Below, piece by piece: positions 34,170 to 48,207 of a stretch of 64,000 nt of DNA (its first letter is position 1; the number at the start of each line of letters is the position of its first letter). The notes under the pieces are model-generated. The model saw only the letters and a program-made list of their open reading frames with translations, searched no databases and was not told the DNA's origin. Source of the stretch: Spongilla lacustris (taxonomy: Eukaryota; Porifera; Demospongiae; Spongillida; Spongillidae); contig OX442424.1 of assembly GCA_949361645.1 (NCBI GenBank), positions 8,509,651 through 8,573,650 of the forward strand, read 5' to 3'. The translations under genes were made by a program, and so were the position numbers.

Positions 34170-37100
34170 ATGATGGAGTGTAATGACACCGTTACTGATA
34201 CATGTAATGACACCGTTACTGATACATGTAAGAAGAATAAACGGAAACACAAGCACAAGACGAAGCATCTACACAACGAAGAACTGAGGCCAAGGTGTGG
34301 GTACTTATTTTAACCTTTACATGTATTGATATGCATACCATTGGTGTGCTTTTGAACAGCGCGCAACCCGAGAAAGAAGACATCAGCGAAGGTAGGTTGT
34401 ATTAGCAGCTGGTATAGTGTACACATAATCCCTGTGGCATCCAAGATAATTGTTAATAATCCTTGGTTGCGTGCACGTGGAGATTATTTGATTCGTATAC
34501 AGTATACAGTACTAGGGTCATTCCATGGGAATTTTTACCACCCTGAATACATCACTCTGTCATATTTTCATATAATGTTCTCCCCTAAGGTATGAGGGAA
34601 ACTGCTATACATTTGCATACCCTATGATGTCTCGTTTAAATAATATGACCTCATGAATAATTAATTTTTATCATTTCAAATGAGTATAGTTTGAACTTGA
34701 CTTGTATAGGTTTCGGCTGTTTGCACATAACAAAGGCTATTATGTAGTTGCACTCATAAAGAGTAAAATTTATCCAATTAGCATACAGGGGTTAATAGAG
34801 TAATGAATTTTTAATGAGATTTTAAGGCTGCAAAAAGTAAGAACCTCCATTTCACACCAATTTTTGTTTAACTGGTAGCTGCAACTATCCATAAGGCTCT
34901 ATGCTTGACAGCTTGATGGAGAAACGACCCACTAGACTGCAATACCCTGTTGAAGAACCAGTATCCATTTCTACTTCTCCTTGTCTTGGGCTGTTTGTTT
35001 ACACAGTAACCACCAGGTGTTAATTGGATATCATAGCAGAGACACCACAGACCATCTAGACGCATAAAGCATAAGAAAGCTAGATAGATATTGGGTAAAT
35101 TAAGGTAATTTCACCAGGGGGGGAGTGTTCGCCACCCTTAACTTCAAACGCGGCGCTAGGGCTTACCTGACGTTTTAATATCGCAGCAAAATATGGAAAT
35201 ATTAGTACATGGAGTCTGTGCTTACGGCCCACAATTGAAGTTCTATTAGTTATTTCGGTTCTTACAAAAAAATATCAAAAACTAAACTACCTCAATTTTC
35301 GGCAAAAGTGGTGCGGTAAACAACGCGCAATTGGAAGTGAGTTTACCTGGTGCAAGTCGCTGTCCGTAAAATACGTAGTCATGATCTGTTTAAAATCTTG
35401 TTATTAGAGAAGAGTGGTGATTTCTGGACAATATATGTAGTTCTATTTGTTATGAAACTTACTAGCTTGGGAATTAGGGTGGGTGGCGGACACTCCAATC
35501 GTAAATTACGCTATTAAGCAGTAGTCGCCACCCCTGGCGACTACTCAAACTTTCTAAAATGACGAAGTGAGAATAGTCAAAATAGCTACCATTAGGCCTA
35601 TAAATGTTTGCTACCAATTATATATAAGTACTGTAAGTTGTTCATGTTGGGAAGGAGTGTTCGCCATGGGGGCGTGGCCTTCTTTCCCATACACATGTGC
35701 ATAAATATATATTTTTTCTGACACTTCATGCTTCAAATGGTTTCTTTTTGTTTCTGGCCTTCTAATTAAACTCAGTTCAGTTGCTTGAGCCAACTCAAGC
35801 CCTTGGATCTGTATGTTTTAACTAACTGCAAGCCACGGATGTAAAAATGGAAGCCGTTCTATCCAAAAAAATACTAGCATCGCAAAGAAACACTCCCAGG
35901 GCGTTTATAGGGCTACAGTGAACAAGCTTACTTGTTTTAGCAACGTCCTAAGTAAAAACCACTTTTGTTACACTTCGCAACAACGAAATACAGGGGGTGG
36001 CGAACACTCCAAATAGACGTGGCGAAAGCCCAACAGGGGTGGCGACTATACCTGAAATACGCTTAATTGGATAAAACCACTGTTTTATTTTGTTTGGAAC
36101 ACTTTTTTGGAGAAACGAAGCGATAATAGTGTAGAATAAGGACTGCGGATCTCTTGAAACCAAGTATGTTTGAAGCACTACCCGTCCTTTTTTTAATATG
36201 TAAGAATACCGATATCGGTACTCGCGGGTGGCGAACACTACTTAATTGACCCTACTTCTTTCTTGCTTAAAGTGTATTTCCTACCAGGGGCTGTTGCTAT
36301 TGATGGCTGGACACGAGTTAAGGTGTCAGAAGGATCAATGTCCAAAACATCCTTTCTCTTAGGGTAGAAAAATGATGCAGATGGGATGCTAGGGTGGAGG
36401 AAGGTGACTGTGATGGCATGTTCTTGCTCATTGACATTGAGCACACAGCCAAGCCAACAGGAGCCATCATAAGCATCATTTTTCTACCTAAGAGAAAGGA
36501 TGTTTGGACATTGATCCTTCTGACATCTTAACTCGTGTTCAGCCATCAATAGCAACAGCCACTGGTAGGGCATACACTTTAAGCAAGAAAGAAGTACAAG
36601 ATGCCACCGCTGCTCTGGAAGTGTGTAACTTTGCTTTTCTTATGGTTTATCTCTGCTATGATATCCAATTAACACCTGGTGGTTACTGTGTAAACAAACA
36701 GCCCAAGACAATGAGAAGTAGATATGGATACTGGTTCTTCAACTGGGTATTGCAGTCTAGTGGGTCGTTTCTCCATCAAGCTGTCAAGCATAGAGCCTTA
36801 TGGATAGTTGCAGCTACCAGTTAAACAAAAATTGGTGTGAAAAGGAGGTTGTTATTTTTTGCAGCCTTAAAATCTCATTAAAAATTCACTACTCCATTAA
36901 CCCCTGTATGCTAATTTTACCCTTTATGAGTGCAACTACATAATAGCCTTTGTTATGTGCAAACAGCCGAAACCTATACAAGTCAAGGTTCAAACTAAAA
37001 TTAATTATTCAGGACGTCATATTATTTAAACGAGACATCATAGGGTATGCAAATGTATAGCAGTTTCCCTCATACCTTAGGGGAGAACATTATATGAAAA

Positions 37101-40100
37101 TATGACAGAGTGATGTATTCAGGGTGGTAAAAATTCCCATGGAATGACCCACAGTTAATATGTTGTGTGTGTGTGTGCGCGCGTGTGTGTGCGTACTTTC
37201 CAAGGCGCGAGACAATTCACTACAACTCGGAGTGAGATTGACCGGGTTTGGGCGTGAAATAGCGTTTATTGCGCCTACATTGTCGCTGTTGTTGCTCACA
37301 ACACTTAACCGATGGACTTGTTGGTGCTTACGTGTACATGTGCATTGGACACCAACATGTTTAGGGGGATAAGATGAATTGCGATATGAAATTTAATATA
37401 CAAATGAACGCAACGCTTTTAAATCAGTATAACTCATGATTAATTAACCACTGGATTTCATTAATATACGTAGATTGTTGTAAGCGGTTAGGTAATTGTA
37501 TCAAAACCCTCATAAATCAACATATTCAAAGCCTCTATTATCTAAATTATTCAAGATTAAAGTTAGAGATGATTGATATTAATAATTGTTTATAAATAGC
37601 TCATGATATGAATATGCAGTGGAACATTGATTTCAAGTTACTAAGTTCAATAGTGAGATATTAACATTTAACATCATAATTTGCTTTAAAAAGTTAGTGT
37701 TGAAGCTGTTGTTTCATAACTGATTTTAATAAGCACAGCTAATGAGATAAAGTAGGAAACACTAGAATTATATACTTATGTCATAGTGAGTTATTAATAT
37801 TGCAGTGATCTAGCGTTTTCAAGTTTGATTTGTTGTTTTGAATATTGACTAGTAATAAGTCAATAGAATTTCATAATTTTTCACACTTCCAGAAGTTGCC
37901 ATGCATTTATTGTGTCAAATTAATTAATTAGAAGCTATTTAATATTATCTTTTTGATTATTAAAGGCAATTAATTTTTTATAACGCGGTTTGTATTCGCC
38001 TAACTTAGTCTTTGTATACTTTAGTGATAATCCTATTAAGGAATTGTATTCAATTAAAAGTGTTGTGATCTTTTGTGGACACCCGGTATATTAAAACCTC
38101 CATTGTCACGTTTGCTAGATTACATCACTCTCGTTCATCGCACTGTAATTCAATTGTGGAATCTAATATATTGTTCCAATATCGTCTCTGGGCACAAAAC
38201 CGGTGTTTAACAGTGTTGCTAGATGTGAGAAAAACATCATTGAAAGTGTGAGCATGTGACTGAGGTGTGTGTGTGCATGATCCTAGTGAGGACAACTGGC
38301 GGATCCACGTCTTTTGGGGGTGGGGGACATGTGGACAGGTAGTGTAAAAACCCAAGAGAGCAAATGATGGATAGCGCTGAATTTATAATGGGAATAAACA
38401 TAACACAGTTTATTCAATGCTAAATATAGGGCTTATTCATTGTACTATTTCTTCATAATGATAAATCATTGCTTTTAAAGAAATGTGTTTTTTATTTAAA
38501 TTATAAATTTCCCTTGCTACAGGTGATGTAATAATTATAGCACGGGTGATGTAATAATTGCAGCATGGATGCAATGCACAGTGATTACTCACTGATATTA
38601 TATGTAGCTACTTTGCCCCTCCCATCAGCACCCTCTCTTCCTTCCACCCATCCACCTCCCCTCCTCTCTCTCAGGACAACAGACAGATCTCCCTTTGACT
38701 GCAGATGTTAACAAGTCAAAGTCTTCGAGAAAGAAACCTCGCAGTCAAGAAATTGCAGATCAGCCTGGTCATCCCATAGCCACAGATCAGCCTGGTCGTC
38801 CCATAGCCACAGATCAGCCTGGTCGTCCCATAGCCACAGATCAGCCTGGTCGTCCCATAGCCACAGATCAGCCTGGTCATCCCATAGCCACAGATCAGCC
38901 TGGTCGTCCCATAGCCACAGATCAGCCTGGTCGTCCCATAGCCACAGATCAGCCTGGTCGTCCCATAGCCACAGATCAGCCTGGTCATCCCATAGCCACA
39001 GATCAGCCTGGTCGTCCCATAGCCACAGATCAGCCTGGTCATCCCATGGCCACAGATCAGCCTGGTCGTCCCATAGCCACAGATCAGCCTGGTCGTCCCA
39101 TAGCCACAGATCAGCCTGGTCGTCCCATAGCCACAGATGGGGAAGGGGATCTTCGATTAGGCTGTGCAGTGAGTATGGTGAGAAAGAACTTACCTCTAGA
39201 CATTATACATCACTGGGAGCAAGTGGAAGATAGTTATACCAACATCCATGATAGCTGGCGATTTGGCTCAGTTACTGGTAATGGAGACCTAGTGCATCAC
39301 AACCCCTTCATCCCCCCCCCCTCCACCCTTGCATTGAAGCACCTACCACCCCCTCCAACCTTCCATTGGACCCCACCCCCCTCCAACTTCCATTGGACCC
39401 CTACCCCTCCAGCCTTCCATTGGACCCTTTCCCCTCCAACCTTCTGTCCTGTATTCTGATATTGTTCCCTTCTTGGTGCAGGGCAATGGAAGAAGGGACG
39501 TTGGACACATGAAGAAGTAGAAACGTTAAAACAGAACGTGATGGCTTACATGCATGTGAGTATTTATGTGATGGCTTACATGCATGTGAGTATTTATGCT
39601 GCACAAGTCTCTGGTTTGGGTGTCGCAGTGTGTGTTGTGTTGAATATCCTTTACTGCTCTAGTCTCCATACAGAACAATGGCGTGGAAGATGTGTCAGAA
39701 CTGATGTTTGACAGGTCCCGCAAGGACCGTGGAAAATTCTTTCAGCTAATTTGTGCGTGTCATTAAGTCATGTGATGTATTATCCAGGGTTTCATCATGG
39801 GAAACAAACCTCTTGGGGGGGGGAATTTGGAATTTTGCTGTGTGGCACGTATACCTGGGATGGATCAAATTGATTGATTCATTGACTCATTGATTTCTTG
39901 GATGCATTGAAAAAAGTTAACTCCAGGAGTGCCTGCTGCCATGTGATCTAACAGCAGTTGTGTAATCCATTGCACGATCTATCATGTGACCTAGTAACTA
40001 TTTTGCAGCTCTGTCATGTGATATGATATATGACTTTCCCTCCCCTCTGCACACAGCTAAGAACATAAACAGACCACTCTTCCATGTCTACCGTAAAATG

Positions 40101-40181
40101 CTTAGAATATTTGATGAAGCGAACTATGCTGGGAAGTAAGAAGTCATATGCTGTGTGCTGAAAGGTTTATAGATGTGGCCC

Positions 40182-40215
<34 letters not shown>

Positions 40216-41176
40216 AGGTGGTCAGGTGAGCAAGATAAACTGCTGCTGAGGTGAGGTCAGACAAATATCACTGCAAAGGCTAAAAAGGGGTGGAGGAAGT
40301 GAAGGGGTGGGGAAGTGAAGGGGTGGAGGAAGTGAAGGGGTGGAGGAAGTGAAGTGTTATCTGTGTGGGGCATTTATGGGTATGTGACCAACCAACTGTG
40401 GGTGTGGTGTGGGGGTGTGTGACTCTCAGCATTGTGTCGAGGCATTTTTCCCCCCAGGCTACATGAAATCCATGGGACCAAGTGGGCACTCATTGGCAAG
40501 GCCATGGGCTTGGCAGGTGCAGCCTGTCGTGACAGGTACAGGAGGATGACCAGGAGGAACACAGGTCAGCCACAACTGGAGGTGTTTATGGCAACACTAT
40601 GTGCATTTATATGTGATCAGGCCCTTGGACTGCAGCAGAGGAAGAACGATTGATAGATGTGATGAAGGAAGTGTGCGTCAACAATGGTCATGTGCCAGAG
40701 TCTGGGGAGGAGGAGGAAGACAGGGTATTACCAGCCACAGTGTCCTGGCACGACATTGCCAGGTCTGTGCGGAGCAGGACAGCCATGCAATGCAGGCAGA
40801 AGTGGGTCATGTCACTGTCGTGGAAATCCAAGGACTCAAGCCAGATGTGGAGTGTGGATGATACCATTCGACTGCTGGAAGCGCTAGGCTCCATGGCGGA
40901 CGTGGTTTCTGAGGATGAAGTGGACTGGACTGGCTTGTCTCAGAAATGGTCGGTCCACTGGACCCACTACTACCTGAGGGAGAGGTGGGGAAGGTTGAGG
41001 CGGGACGTGCCCAACTACCGTGTGAAGAGCTTTCAGGGTAATGGCTGTCCTGTCTTGCAGTTGTGCGGGAGTCACACACACTATTTGCTCTCTTTTGTCT
41101 CCCAGATGCCCTGGATTATCTCATCACATACAAGCTCCCTGCCCTCCAAGAGCAAAGGAATAAGACTTCCGTGTAG
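34170..41176 (+). CDS. TTF1: TTF1-like Myb/SANT transcription termination factor
   Basis: In vertebrates TTF1 binds rDNA terminators, stops RNA polymerase I and remodels chromatin. Exons: 34170-34294, 34360-34391, 38675-39277, 39482-39555, 39674-39752, 40057-40135, 40218-40250, 40458-40564, 40621-41037 and 41106-41176. The N-terminus is basic (KNKRKHKHKTKH), followed by a Thr-Asp-Gln-Pro-Gly nonapeptide repeat (38746-39138). The C-terminal half has Myb-type repeats: RWTHEEVETLKQNV, FHVYRKMLRIFDEANYAGKW, LHEIHGTKWALIGKAMG, GPWTAAEEERLIDVMKEV, ARSVRSRTAMQCRQKW and WSVHWTHYYLRERWGRLRRD. It ends in ALDYLITYKLPALQE. All joints keep phase. The 4.3-kb second intron holds nested inverted-repeat elements. 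Donor 39556 is duplicated 30 bases downstream. Myb identity is firm; orthology to TTF1 is likely from the linker FHVYRKMLRIFDEANY and domain order. Confidence 0.8.
34515..37150. mobile_element. 2.6-kb inverted-repeat element in the TTF1-like intron
   Basis: Arms of about 500 bp (34515 to about 35040 and about 36650-37150) are reverse complements with scattered differences. The outer end is GGGTCATTCCATGGGAATTT. Flanks ACAGTACTA and ACAGTTAAT agree only in ACAGT, so the target duplication is doubtful. The arms contain a duplicated coding relic: CYDIQLTPGGYCVNKQPKT is readable toward the centre from both sides. A second inner palindrome (about 36250-36375 against 36478-36605) carries LDIDPSDTLTRVQPSIATA, preceded on the minus strand by AITVTFLHPSIPSASFFYPK, a fragment of some repeat-borne protein. 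No intact transposase. A foldback, non-autonomous element is most likely. Confidence 0.8.
35092..36251. mobile_element. Element nested in the 34515-37150 element
   Basis: Ends GGGTAAATTAAGG and, inverted, GGGTCAATTAAGTAGTG, each followed inward by AGTGTTCGCCACCC. The 12-14 base motif GTGTTCGCCACC or its complement recurs inside near 35484, 35658, 35995 and 36226, and a shorter GTCGCCACCC form occurs near 35524 and 36037. No coding capacity recognised. The imperfect termini make the exact limits uncertain. Confidence 0.55.
37151..38674. other. AT-rich rest of the TTF1-like intron
   Basis: A TG run with CGCG at 37161-37193, then very AT-rich DNA (37380-38100) without a recognisable gene. A direct repeat of GGTGATGTAATAATT occurs near 38523 and 38545. 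The acceptor CTCTCAG ends at 38674. Confidence 0.55.
38746..39138 (+). repeat. 27-bp in-frame coding minisatellite in TTF1-like exon
   Basis: About 14 copies of a 27-base unit coding TDQPGRPIA, with CGT/CAT variation giving R or H. All copies keep the gene frame, unlike the intronic arrays, so it is translated as a Pro/Gly-rich linker. Confidence 0.95.
39538..39597 (+). repeat. 30-bp tandem duplication of a splice donor
   Basis: Two exact copies of a 30-base segment containing ATGGCTTACATGCAT|GTGAGT, so the exon end and donor occur at 39556 and again 30 bases later. Using the second donor adds ten in-frame residues. Confidence 0.9.
40183..40213. repeat. Poly-C tract before a TTF1-like exon
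   Basis: About 30 C ending in CCTCAG, where it forms the polypyrimidine tract of the acceptor at 40217. Confidence 0.85.
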
Positions 41177-41343
41177 GCCAGTAGAAGCATTTTAACCCCT
41201 GAGTATCTTGAACCTATTCAGTATTTACGTATTAACCCATTCATTCCAAACACATTGTTGGTTGTTTGTAGTGCTGATTAAAAATTGCACCCCCACCAAA
41301 ACAAAAAGCACACTACTCATTGAATTTGTACTGTGGTTGTTCA

Positions 41344-43163
<1,820 letters not shown>

Positions 43164-43690
43164 TCTTCAAGAAAACATTCCCCTGTTTATTTTAATGACG
43201 ACTGGCATGTGGGTTCTGACCTATTCATATTAAATGGTAGCTTTGATCCCATCCCGAAAATCTTTCGTTCCGGTATTATAATTATAGTTTGATACACAAT
43301 AATGTTAACGCCGCGGCTACAGATACGTGACCGTAACTTTTAACTATTTTGGCTATGTCATCACGTGGCGTGGGAAGGAGTTGCAACACTGTTATTGAGC
43401 ACAAAAAATTGTGTGAAGCGTGCACATCTGGACCGCAGCCATCTTTCACACCCATAGCCATTGGGACTTCAGGAGTTTTTGGGTCAGAGACTTATTCTGA
43501 AGGAGCTTAATCATTGCCTTACTTGAAACAGTCATCTGGATAGTGCAATCCAACTCTTAACTCTCAGTTGCAGTGCAACGAGGAAATGTGGCTTCTGTTA
43601 TGTTCAGTGGAAGACTTTTTTCTTTACCTTTTGCATTCATCTATATTTGAAATAAAATTAATACATATATTATTATTACCAACTAAAAGT
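43164..43690. other. Upstream region of UCK, no gene
   Basis: Contains the UCK promoter region. I see CCGCGG, a TCACGTGG E-box at 43360-43367, and AT-rich DNA. No exon recognised. Confidence 0.45.
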
Positions 43691-43696
43691 AATTAA

Positions 43697-44005
43697 CTAG
43701 ATGACCTGGAGAGGATTCAATGTTGTTGCATTTGCCCTCATCACGTGCAGGTTGGCTATCTTTGTAGCAAGCTGGGAGGCAAGCTTTGTGAATGGGTCTA
43801 TAGCTTCCATTCCCCGGGCACCATAAGACTCTAGAATCTGTGCATGGCTGCGTTTCTCACTCCTCTGTAGATCTAAACTATGTGGCTGCCCTATATCCCA
43901 ATGATGACACAAATACAAGACTCTTAGGTGTCCAAGTGCAGCACAAACTCCCATCTTTGTGTAGATGAGTGTGTAGTTGAGAAGGAAGAGGGTTCTTCCT
44001 ACCAA
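43697..44005 (-). pseudogene. Degenerate retrotransposon (reverse transcriptase tail)
   Basis: The frame ends ESYGARGMEAIDPFTKLASQ, then VMRANATTLNPL. It resembles the C-terminal pattern E-YG-WG-EA-F-LAS-LA and RAN-T- of proteins at the end of invertebrate non-LTR polymerases, as at 46358-46552. No upstream polymerase motif is seen, so it is a fragment. Confidence 0.45.
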
Positions 44006-44756
44006 ACTTATCAGTCACACTCATCTTCAGTATATACTGTTGCAAGAGAATATGAACTAAACATATTAGTGCAACTCTTAAAATTCTTGCAACAGTAAAT
44101 ATACATCCCTCTGGTCGTTTATGCTAGTATTGAGGGAGACGTTTGCTTAATGCAGAGCAGTAGTCAGCAGTTGACAGTTTGTGCAGTAGACATTGCAGAC
44201 ATGCAAGCATTACTGGATTCGTTTAAAAATTAAAGCGAATTTGTCTACACATCAACAGATTCTTAGCCCGAATTGGCCGTTATCTAGCTATGCTCTTCTT
44301 GGTATGGCGAACATAATTCTTTCCACGAAATCTTATTTCCAAGAAAGCTTGGAATTCCAACGTTTCTACGAATTCTACAGGTGAGACAACTCAAGGGTGT
44401 TCCGTCTAGTGTCTTTTTTTGTATCTTTTATCAATTTCACGGCCAAAGGGTACTGCCTGGACAGAGCGCTTCAAATCCATGACGATATTCAGTGGAGACA
44501 TTACAACCAAAAGTTTACACTGTTTCAGAATTATGCAAATTAGTGATTCCAATGCCTTGTCCAAGCTAATCAGAGCAACACTTCTACCTCCGAAAGGTAC
44601 TGCCCGAAACCTCAGACAATATACTATTGAATGAAGTTGTCAAAATGTTTGGCTGTGAACAGTAAAAAGGTTTGAAGTGTGTGAAATCGCAGTAATTAGA
44701 GATCTGAATAGGCCGCTTGATGGTGTCGAGCGGTCCTTTAAATTATATTATAAATT
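44006..44756. other. No gene recognised
   Basis: Open stretches at 44193-44384 and 44419-44634 show no family I know. The stretch is probably intergenic, with decayed repeats. Confidence 0.4.
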
Positions 44757-44760
44757 TCGA

Positions 44761-45185
44761 TCGAGGGTGGGCAAGAAAAACTGTACTGAGGGACCCATCG
44801 TCCAATATTACAGAGCATAACGATAGATTACGAATCTGCTTTCAAAATAAAAATCGGACGTAAAAGAAGAAAAGATACAAAAAGGGGGGCGTAGGGGTAT
44901 CACCACCCTACGTCTACGCCCATTACATTTTCACGCTTTTTTGTTTCGCTTCGGATTTAAATGGGAGTAGCATAATCATTAATGCTACTCCCGTGTAAAT
45001 CGGAAGCAAAGAATACAAATGTAATGGGCGTAGCCGTAGGTGGTACCCCTACGCCCCCTTTTCGATCACTCGTATCTTTTTTTTCTTTTACGTCCGATTT
45101 TTATTTTTAAAGCAGATTCGTAATTCTCTCGTTAAGCTCTACAAAATTGAACGATGGGGGTTCCTGCAGTTTTTCTTTCCCTCGA
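44761..45185. mobile_element. 425-bp palindromic foldback element (MITE)
   Basis: The whole segment folds on itself. The outer ends TCGAGGG and CCCTCGA are followed by AAGAAAAACTG and its complement, then ATTACGAATCTGC, ATCGGACGTAAAAG and GGCGTAGGGGT with their mirrors. The centre is GGGAGTAGCATAATCATTAATGCTACTCCC at about 44964-44993. No coding capacity. Confidence 0.85.
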
Positions 45186-46350
45186 TTTCGATGCAGACTT
45201 TGCTCTTTGGCGGCTTTGCCGGCACAAATTCTCAGTTACTAATTGTAGCAAGGGTATATGAACATGTAACACGAGTTCAGAGCCCAATTGATGACTCATG
45301 TATTATATCTTAATAACTAAAGGCATAACCTTTTAGCTCTCTCACTGCTGTTACGTGCTATAATTTATTCAGTAGATTGTGTGAACTGAATTATTTAAAA
45401 TGGCGTACACAAACCTCATTGTGTAACCACCAACTTTGGAGGTATTTTATGCAAAAATAATTGAAGCAAAATGAAAACCATTACATGAGTGGTGTCGCAC
45501 ACAGATTCAAAATACTATGTAAATAAAGGCACAATTGAAAACAGCTCGTTATAAGATGCTACAGCTTGCGCGCATAAAGGGACTTAATGAGGGGTTAATA
45601 ATAGTAGGTCTTCTAAGCGGTGGTACTCCCAATCCTGCAGATAAAATTAGGTTAAAAATAATAATAATAAAAATATAAACTTTGCACGGAGCAAGCCATC
45701 TGTGTTGTGTATTTCTATGAATGAAGCAAGTTACTACGCGGTCTATAACGGGTCTTAATTCATATTCGACCGCATTGTGTTCCTCAGCAATGACTACTAC
45801 TTATTGTTATTATTATTCTTTCTATCTATCAATTGTAACAACAACTAGTTACGATAAGCTGCTGGAAGGCGAAACCTTCAATGTGACAAGACACATATGT
45901 GCACATATGGTGAGTCTATATATGGGAGTTACTTTCACATCTTTCCTCACAATAGAACCTTATTTTATTTACATGAAAGTCACTCCGATTAAGAAAATTA
46001 GTCACCTCTTGGTCGAGGGGTTGTTATTCACCACACCTCCCTGACCTCACATCGTCTTGGGTCCAAATTCATAGTACAGATAGAGCAGCCATGTGGGTAT
46101 GTATCCTTAGATTTTGTTACGCCATCAGCTTATTAACAGGAAGAGCAATACAGAGTGTTCCACTTTACGCGGGATTTTACCGCGGTATTACAATATTATT
46201 CAATGCAAAAATCAATTATTAAGCATATTAAACTCAAAACCGGAACATAGAAAATCTTTTCCTTTTGTGTTTGCTATGTCTTCTAATTACATCAGATATA
46301 TATTATTATTATTATTCAGAAAACACTCTGCAAATGACACGAAATGAGCT
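45186..46350. other. AT-rich spacer, no gene recognised
   Basis: Only AT-rich unique sequence. The open frame at 45721-46044 has no splice structure or resemblance and is probably chance. Confidence 0.5.
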
Positions 46351-46357
46351 GAGTTAA

Positions 46358-46552
46358 GTGGAGTTAGGTTGGTCCTGCATTCCATTGCCTGTGGAGACAT
46401 ATGGAAATTGGGGCAAAGAGGCCCATGATACTATCTCCAGGCTGGCATCTCACCTGGCCATTCACCAGTCATCCTCCAAATCATCAGTGGTGGCTGAGAT
46501 TTATGGGCGATTGAATATGGCCCTCCTGGCCAGGGAGTTCCCACCCTCCTAA
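46358..46552 (+). pseudogene. Retrotransposon tail fragment
   Basis: The frame reads CIPLPVETYGNWGKEAHDTI, then SRLASHLAI and VVAEIYGRLNMALLARE. This matches my memory of the C-terminus of reverse transcriptase-like proteins common in sponge and cnidarian genomes. It is followed by an AT-rich tail (TTAATAATAATAATTAAATT). The 5' part is missing. Confidence 0.55.
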
Positions 46553-47413
46553 CTACTTAAGCTTGTGTTTGGTGTAATGTACTATAACGTGTATTTGATA
46601 TTAATAATAATAATTAAATTAATAAGCTTCTAAAACATTAAATACCTACTAATGTCAAGATGATCTTGAAATGATTGCCTTGGCAATCAATCATGTTTGA
46701 TTTATAATAATATACGTGGAAATTATAAGGAAATTATACATGTTATAGTTCAACTCTAGACAAACACAGTTCAATACATATATACACTACATCTAAATCT
46801 AAACCAGCACACCCCAGGACAGATGCTGCATTGCCTCTCTGCACCGCAACAGATTTTTTTCGGAAGAAGTGTGCCTTTGCGTTGGGCTCGCTGGATGCGT
46901 CTCTGATTCGGCTATTATTGTTCTTCTTCTTAATATTATTCTGTCCAGCAGTGGAGTCCCAGGTGGAACAACCATGGTCAATTATACAACACCAAGAGCC
47001 GGTACATCAAATATTGTAGATGCCATCCACGGTGTCAAACACGTGCAAACTGCGTGGTGGCCCAGGGGATCCAAAGCTGCATTGGGACGATGGGGGCACA
47101 GGAGCCCTTTGGAGGTATCCAACCCCGACCACCACCTATTAGTTGCACAAAACTCGTTGGGGTTAAAAGGAAACTATATGTAACGAAATGAAATCATTAT
47201 GGTTCTGAAGGATGAGCATACAAAGACCCCAAAACTCCTGGCCTAGCTGCACAACAGTTCTATTCTATTTTATTTTTTAAATTGATGTGGCCATGGGCTT
47301 TAAAAAAGTTATTTTATTTTTGAATTTTAGGAAGGGCTCGAGCGCGCGCGCGTGGAATCGCAAGCGCGAATTGCGCGCGTTTATAATAATTAACCTCTTC
47401 ACAAAAAGCAGCG
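46553..47413. other. No gene recognised
   Basis: AT-rich DNA with open frames at 46799-47183 that lack family resemblance. GAGCGCGCGCGCG near 47340 marks a GC-rich spot just before the next ATG and may belong to its promoter. Confidence 0.4.
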
Positions 47414-48202
47414 ATGGATGCGCTAGTCAGACCAAAGAGGAATAGAGCGAAAAGTGAGAAGGCACAGATGAACGACGCTGTAGAGAGGAAAGCAGAACTT
47501 TTAAAGTCTTTGCATGTAGCCAGTACCGCTGGCATAAAGAGAACGCGAGATAGCGTGTTAGAGGAAGAAGAACCATCTCTGAGCTCAGATGAGGGGCTCA
47601 AAGAGAAGGCGCAACGCACCGCATCCAGAAATATGAAGCAACGCACGGGTCAAAATACTCTTCCAAAAAAGACTCTCACAAGGTATAGAAATTAGAAGCG
47701 TGGAGCGTGGTGCATGTGAATGCCGGTGCATACAGCATAATTTGTGTGTGCACGTGTGTGTAGAGGTGTTTGTGTGTGTGTGTGCTGTGTGTGATAGTAT
47801 CAATACCTTAGGCCCCGGAGTACTGCAGGGAACCTAGAGGAGGGAAATGGCAGGAGAAAAGCTGTGCCAAAGGGAACTAAAAAACCAGAAGGAGCAAGTC
47901 CTAAGAATGACAGCTCAGGTGGTGACACCCTGACGAAGAAGGTGGCCACCTCTTATGGTGACACCCTGACAAAGAAGGTTACCACCCTGACAAAGAAGGT
48001 GACCACCCCTGATGGTGACACCCTGACAAAGAATGTGGCCTTAGAAGCTGTCAACTGTGATGCCATGACTTTGGAGGTGTTGCCGTTGGTTACAGAGGAA
48101 GAGGTGCCATTGCAAGGCTACTTGGGGCACTACAGGGACTTGTGTAGCTGGCTACCAGGCAGGCAGAAGCAGGTGGAGCTTCTGTTAACCATATTTGGAG
48201 AG
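47414..48202 (+). CDS. Basic N-terminal fragment, possibly ORC5
   Basis: Two exons: 47414 to about 47681 (MDALVRPKRNRAKSEKAQMN, rich in Lys/Arg/Glu) and 47812-48202. The second has a coding repeat (GDTLTKKV, three to four copies) and ends GHYRDLCSWLPGRQKQVELL, then LTIFGE at a clear donor. The end resembles the start of ORC5 (CRESQ-xx-LxxLFGE), just before its AAA+ ATPase core, but ORC5 does not usually have such a long basic leader. The next exons are not visible; a minisatellite and a gap follow. Treat ORC5 as a hypothesis. Confidence 0.4.
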
Positions 48203-48207
48203 GTATG

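Noticed and set aside
45721..46044. 107-codon open frame
   Set aside because: AT-rich, no family pattern, no splice partners; likely chance.
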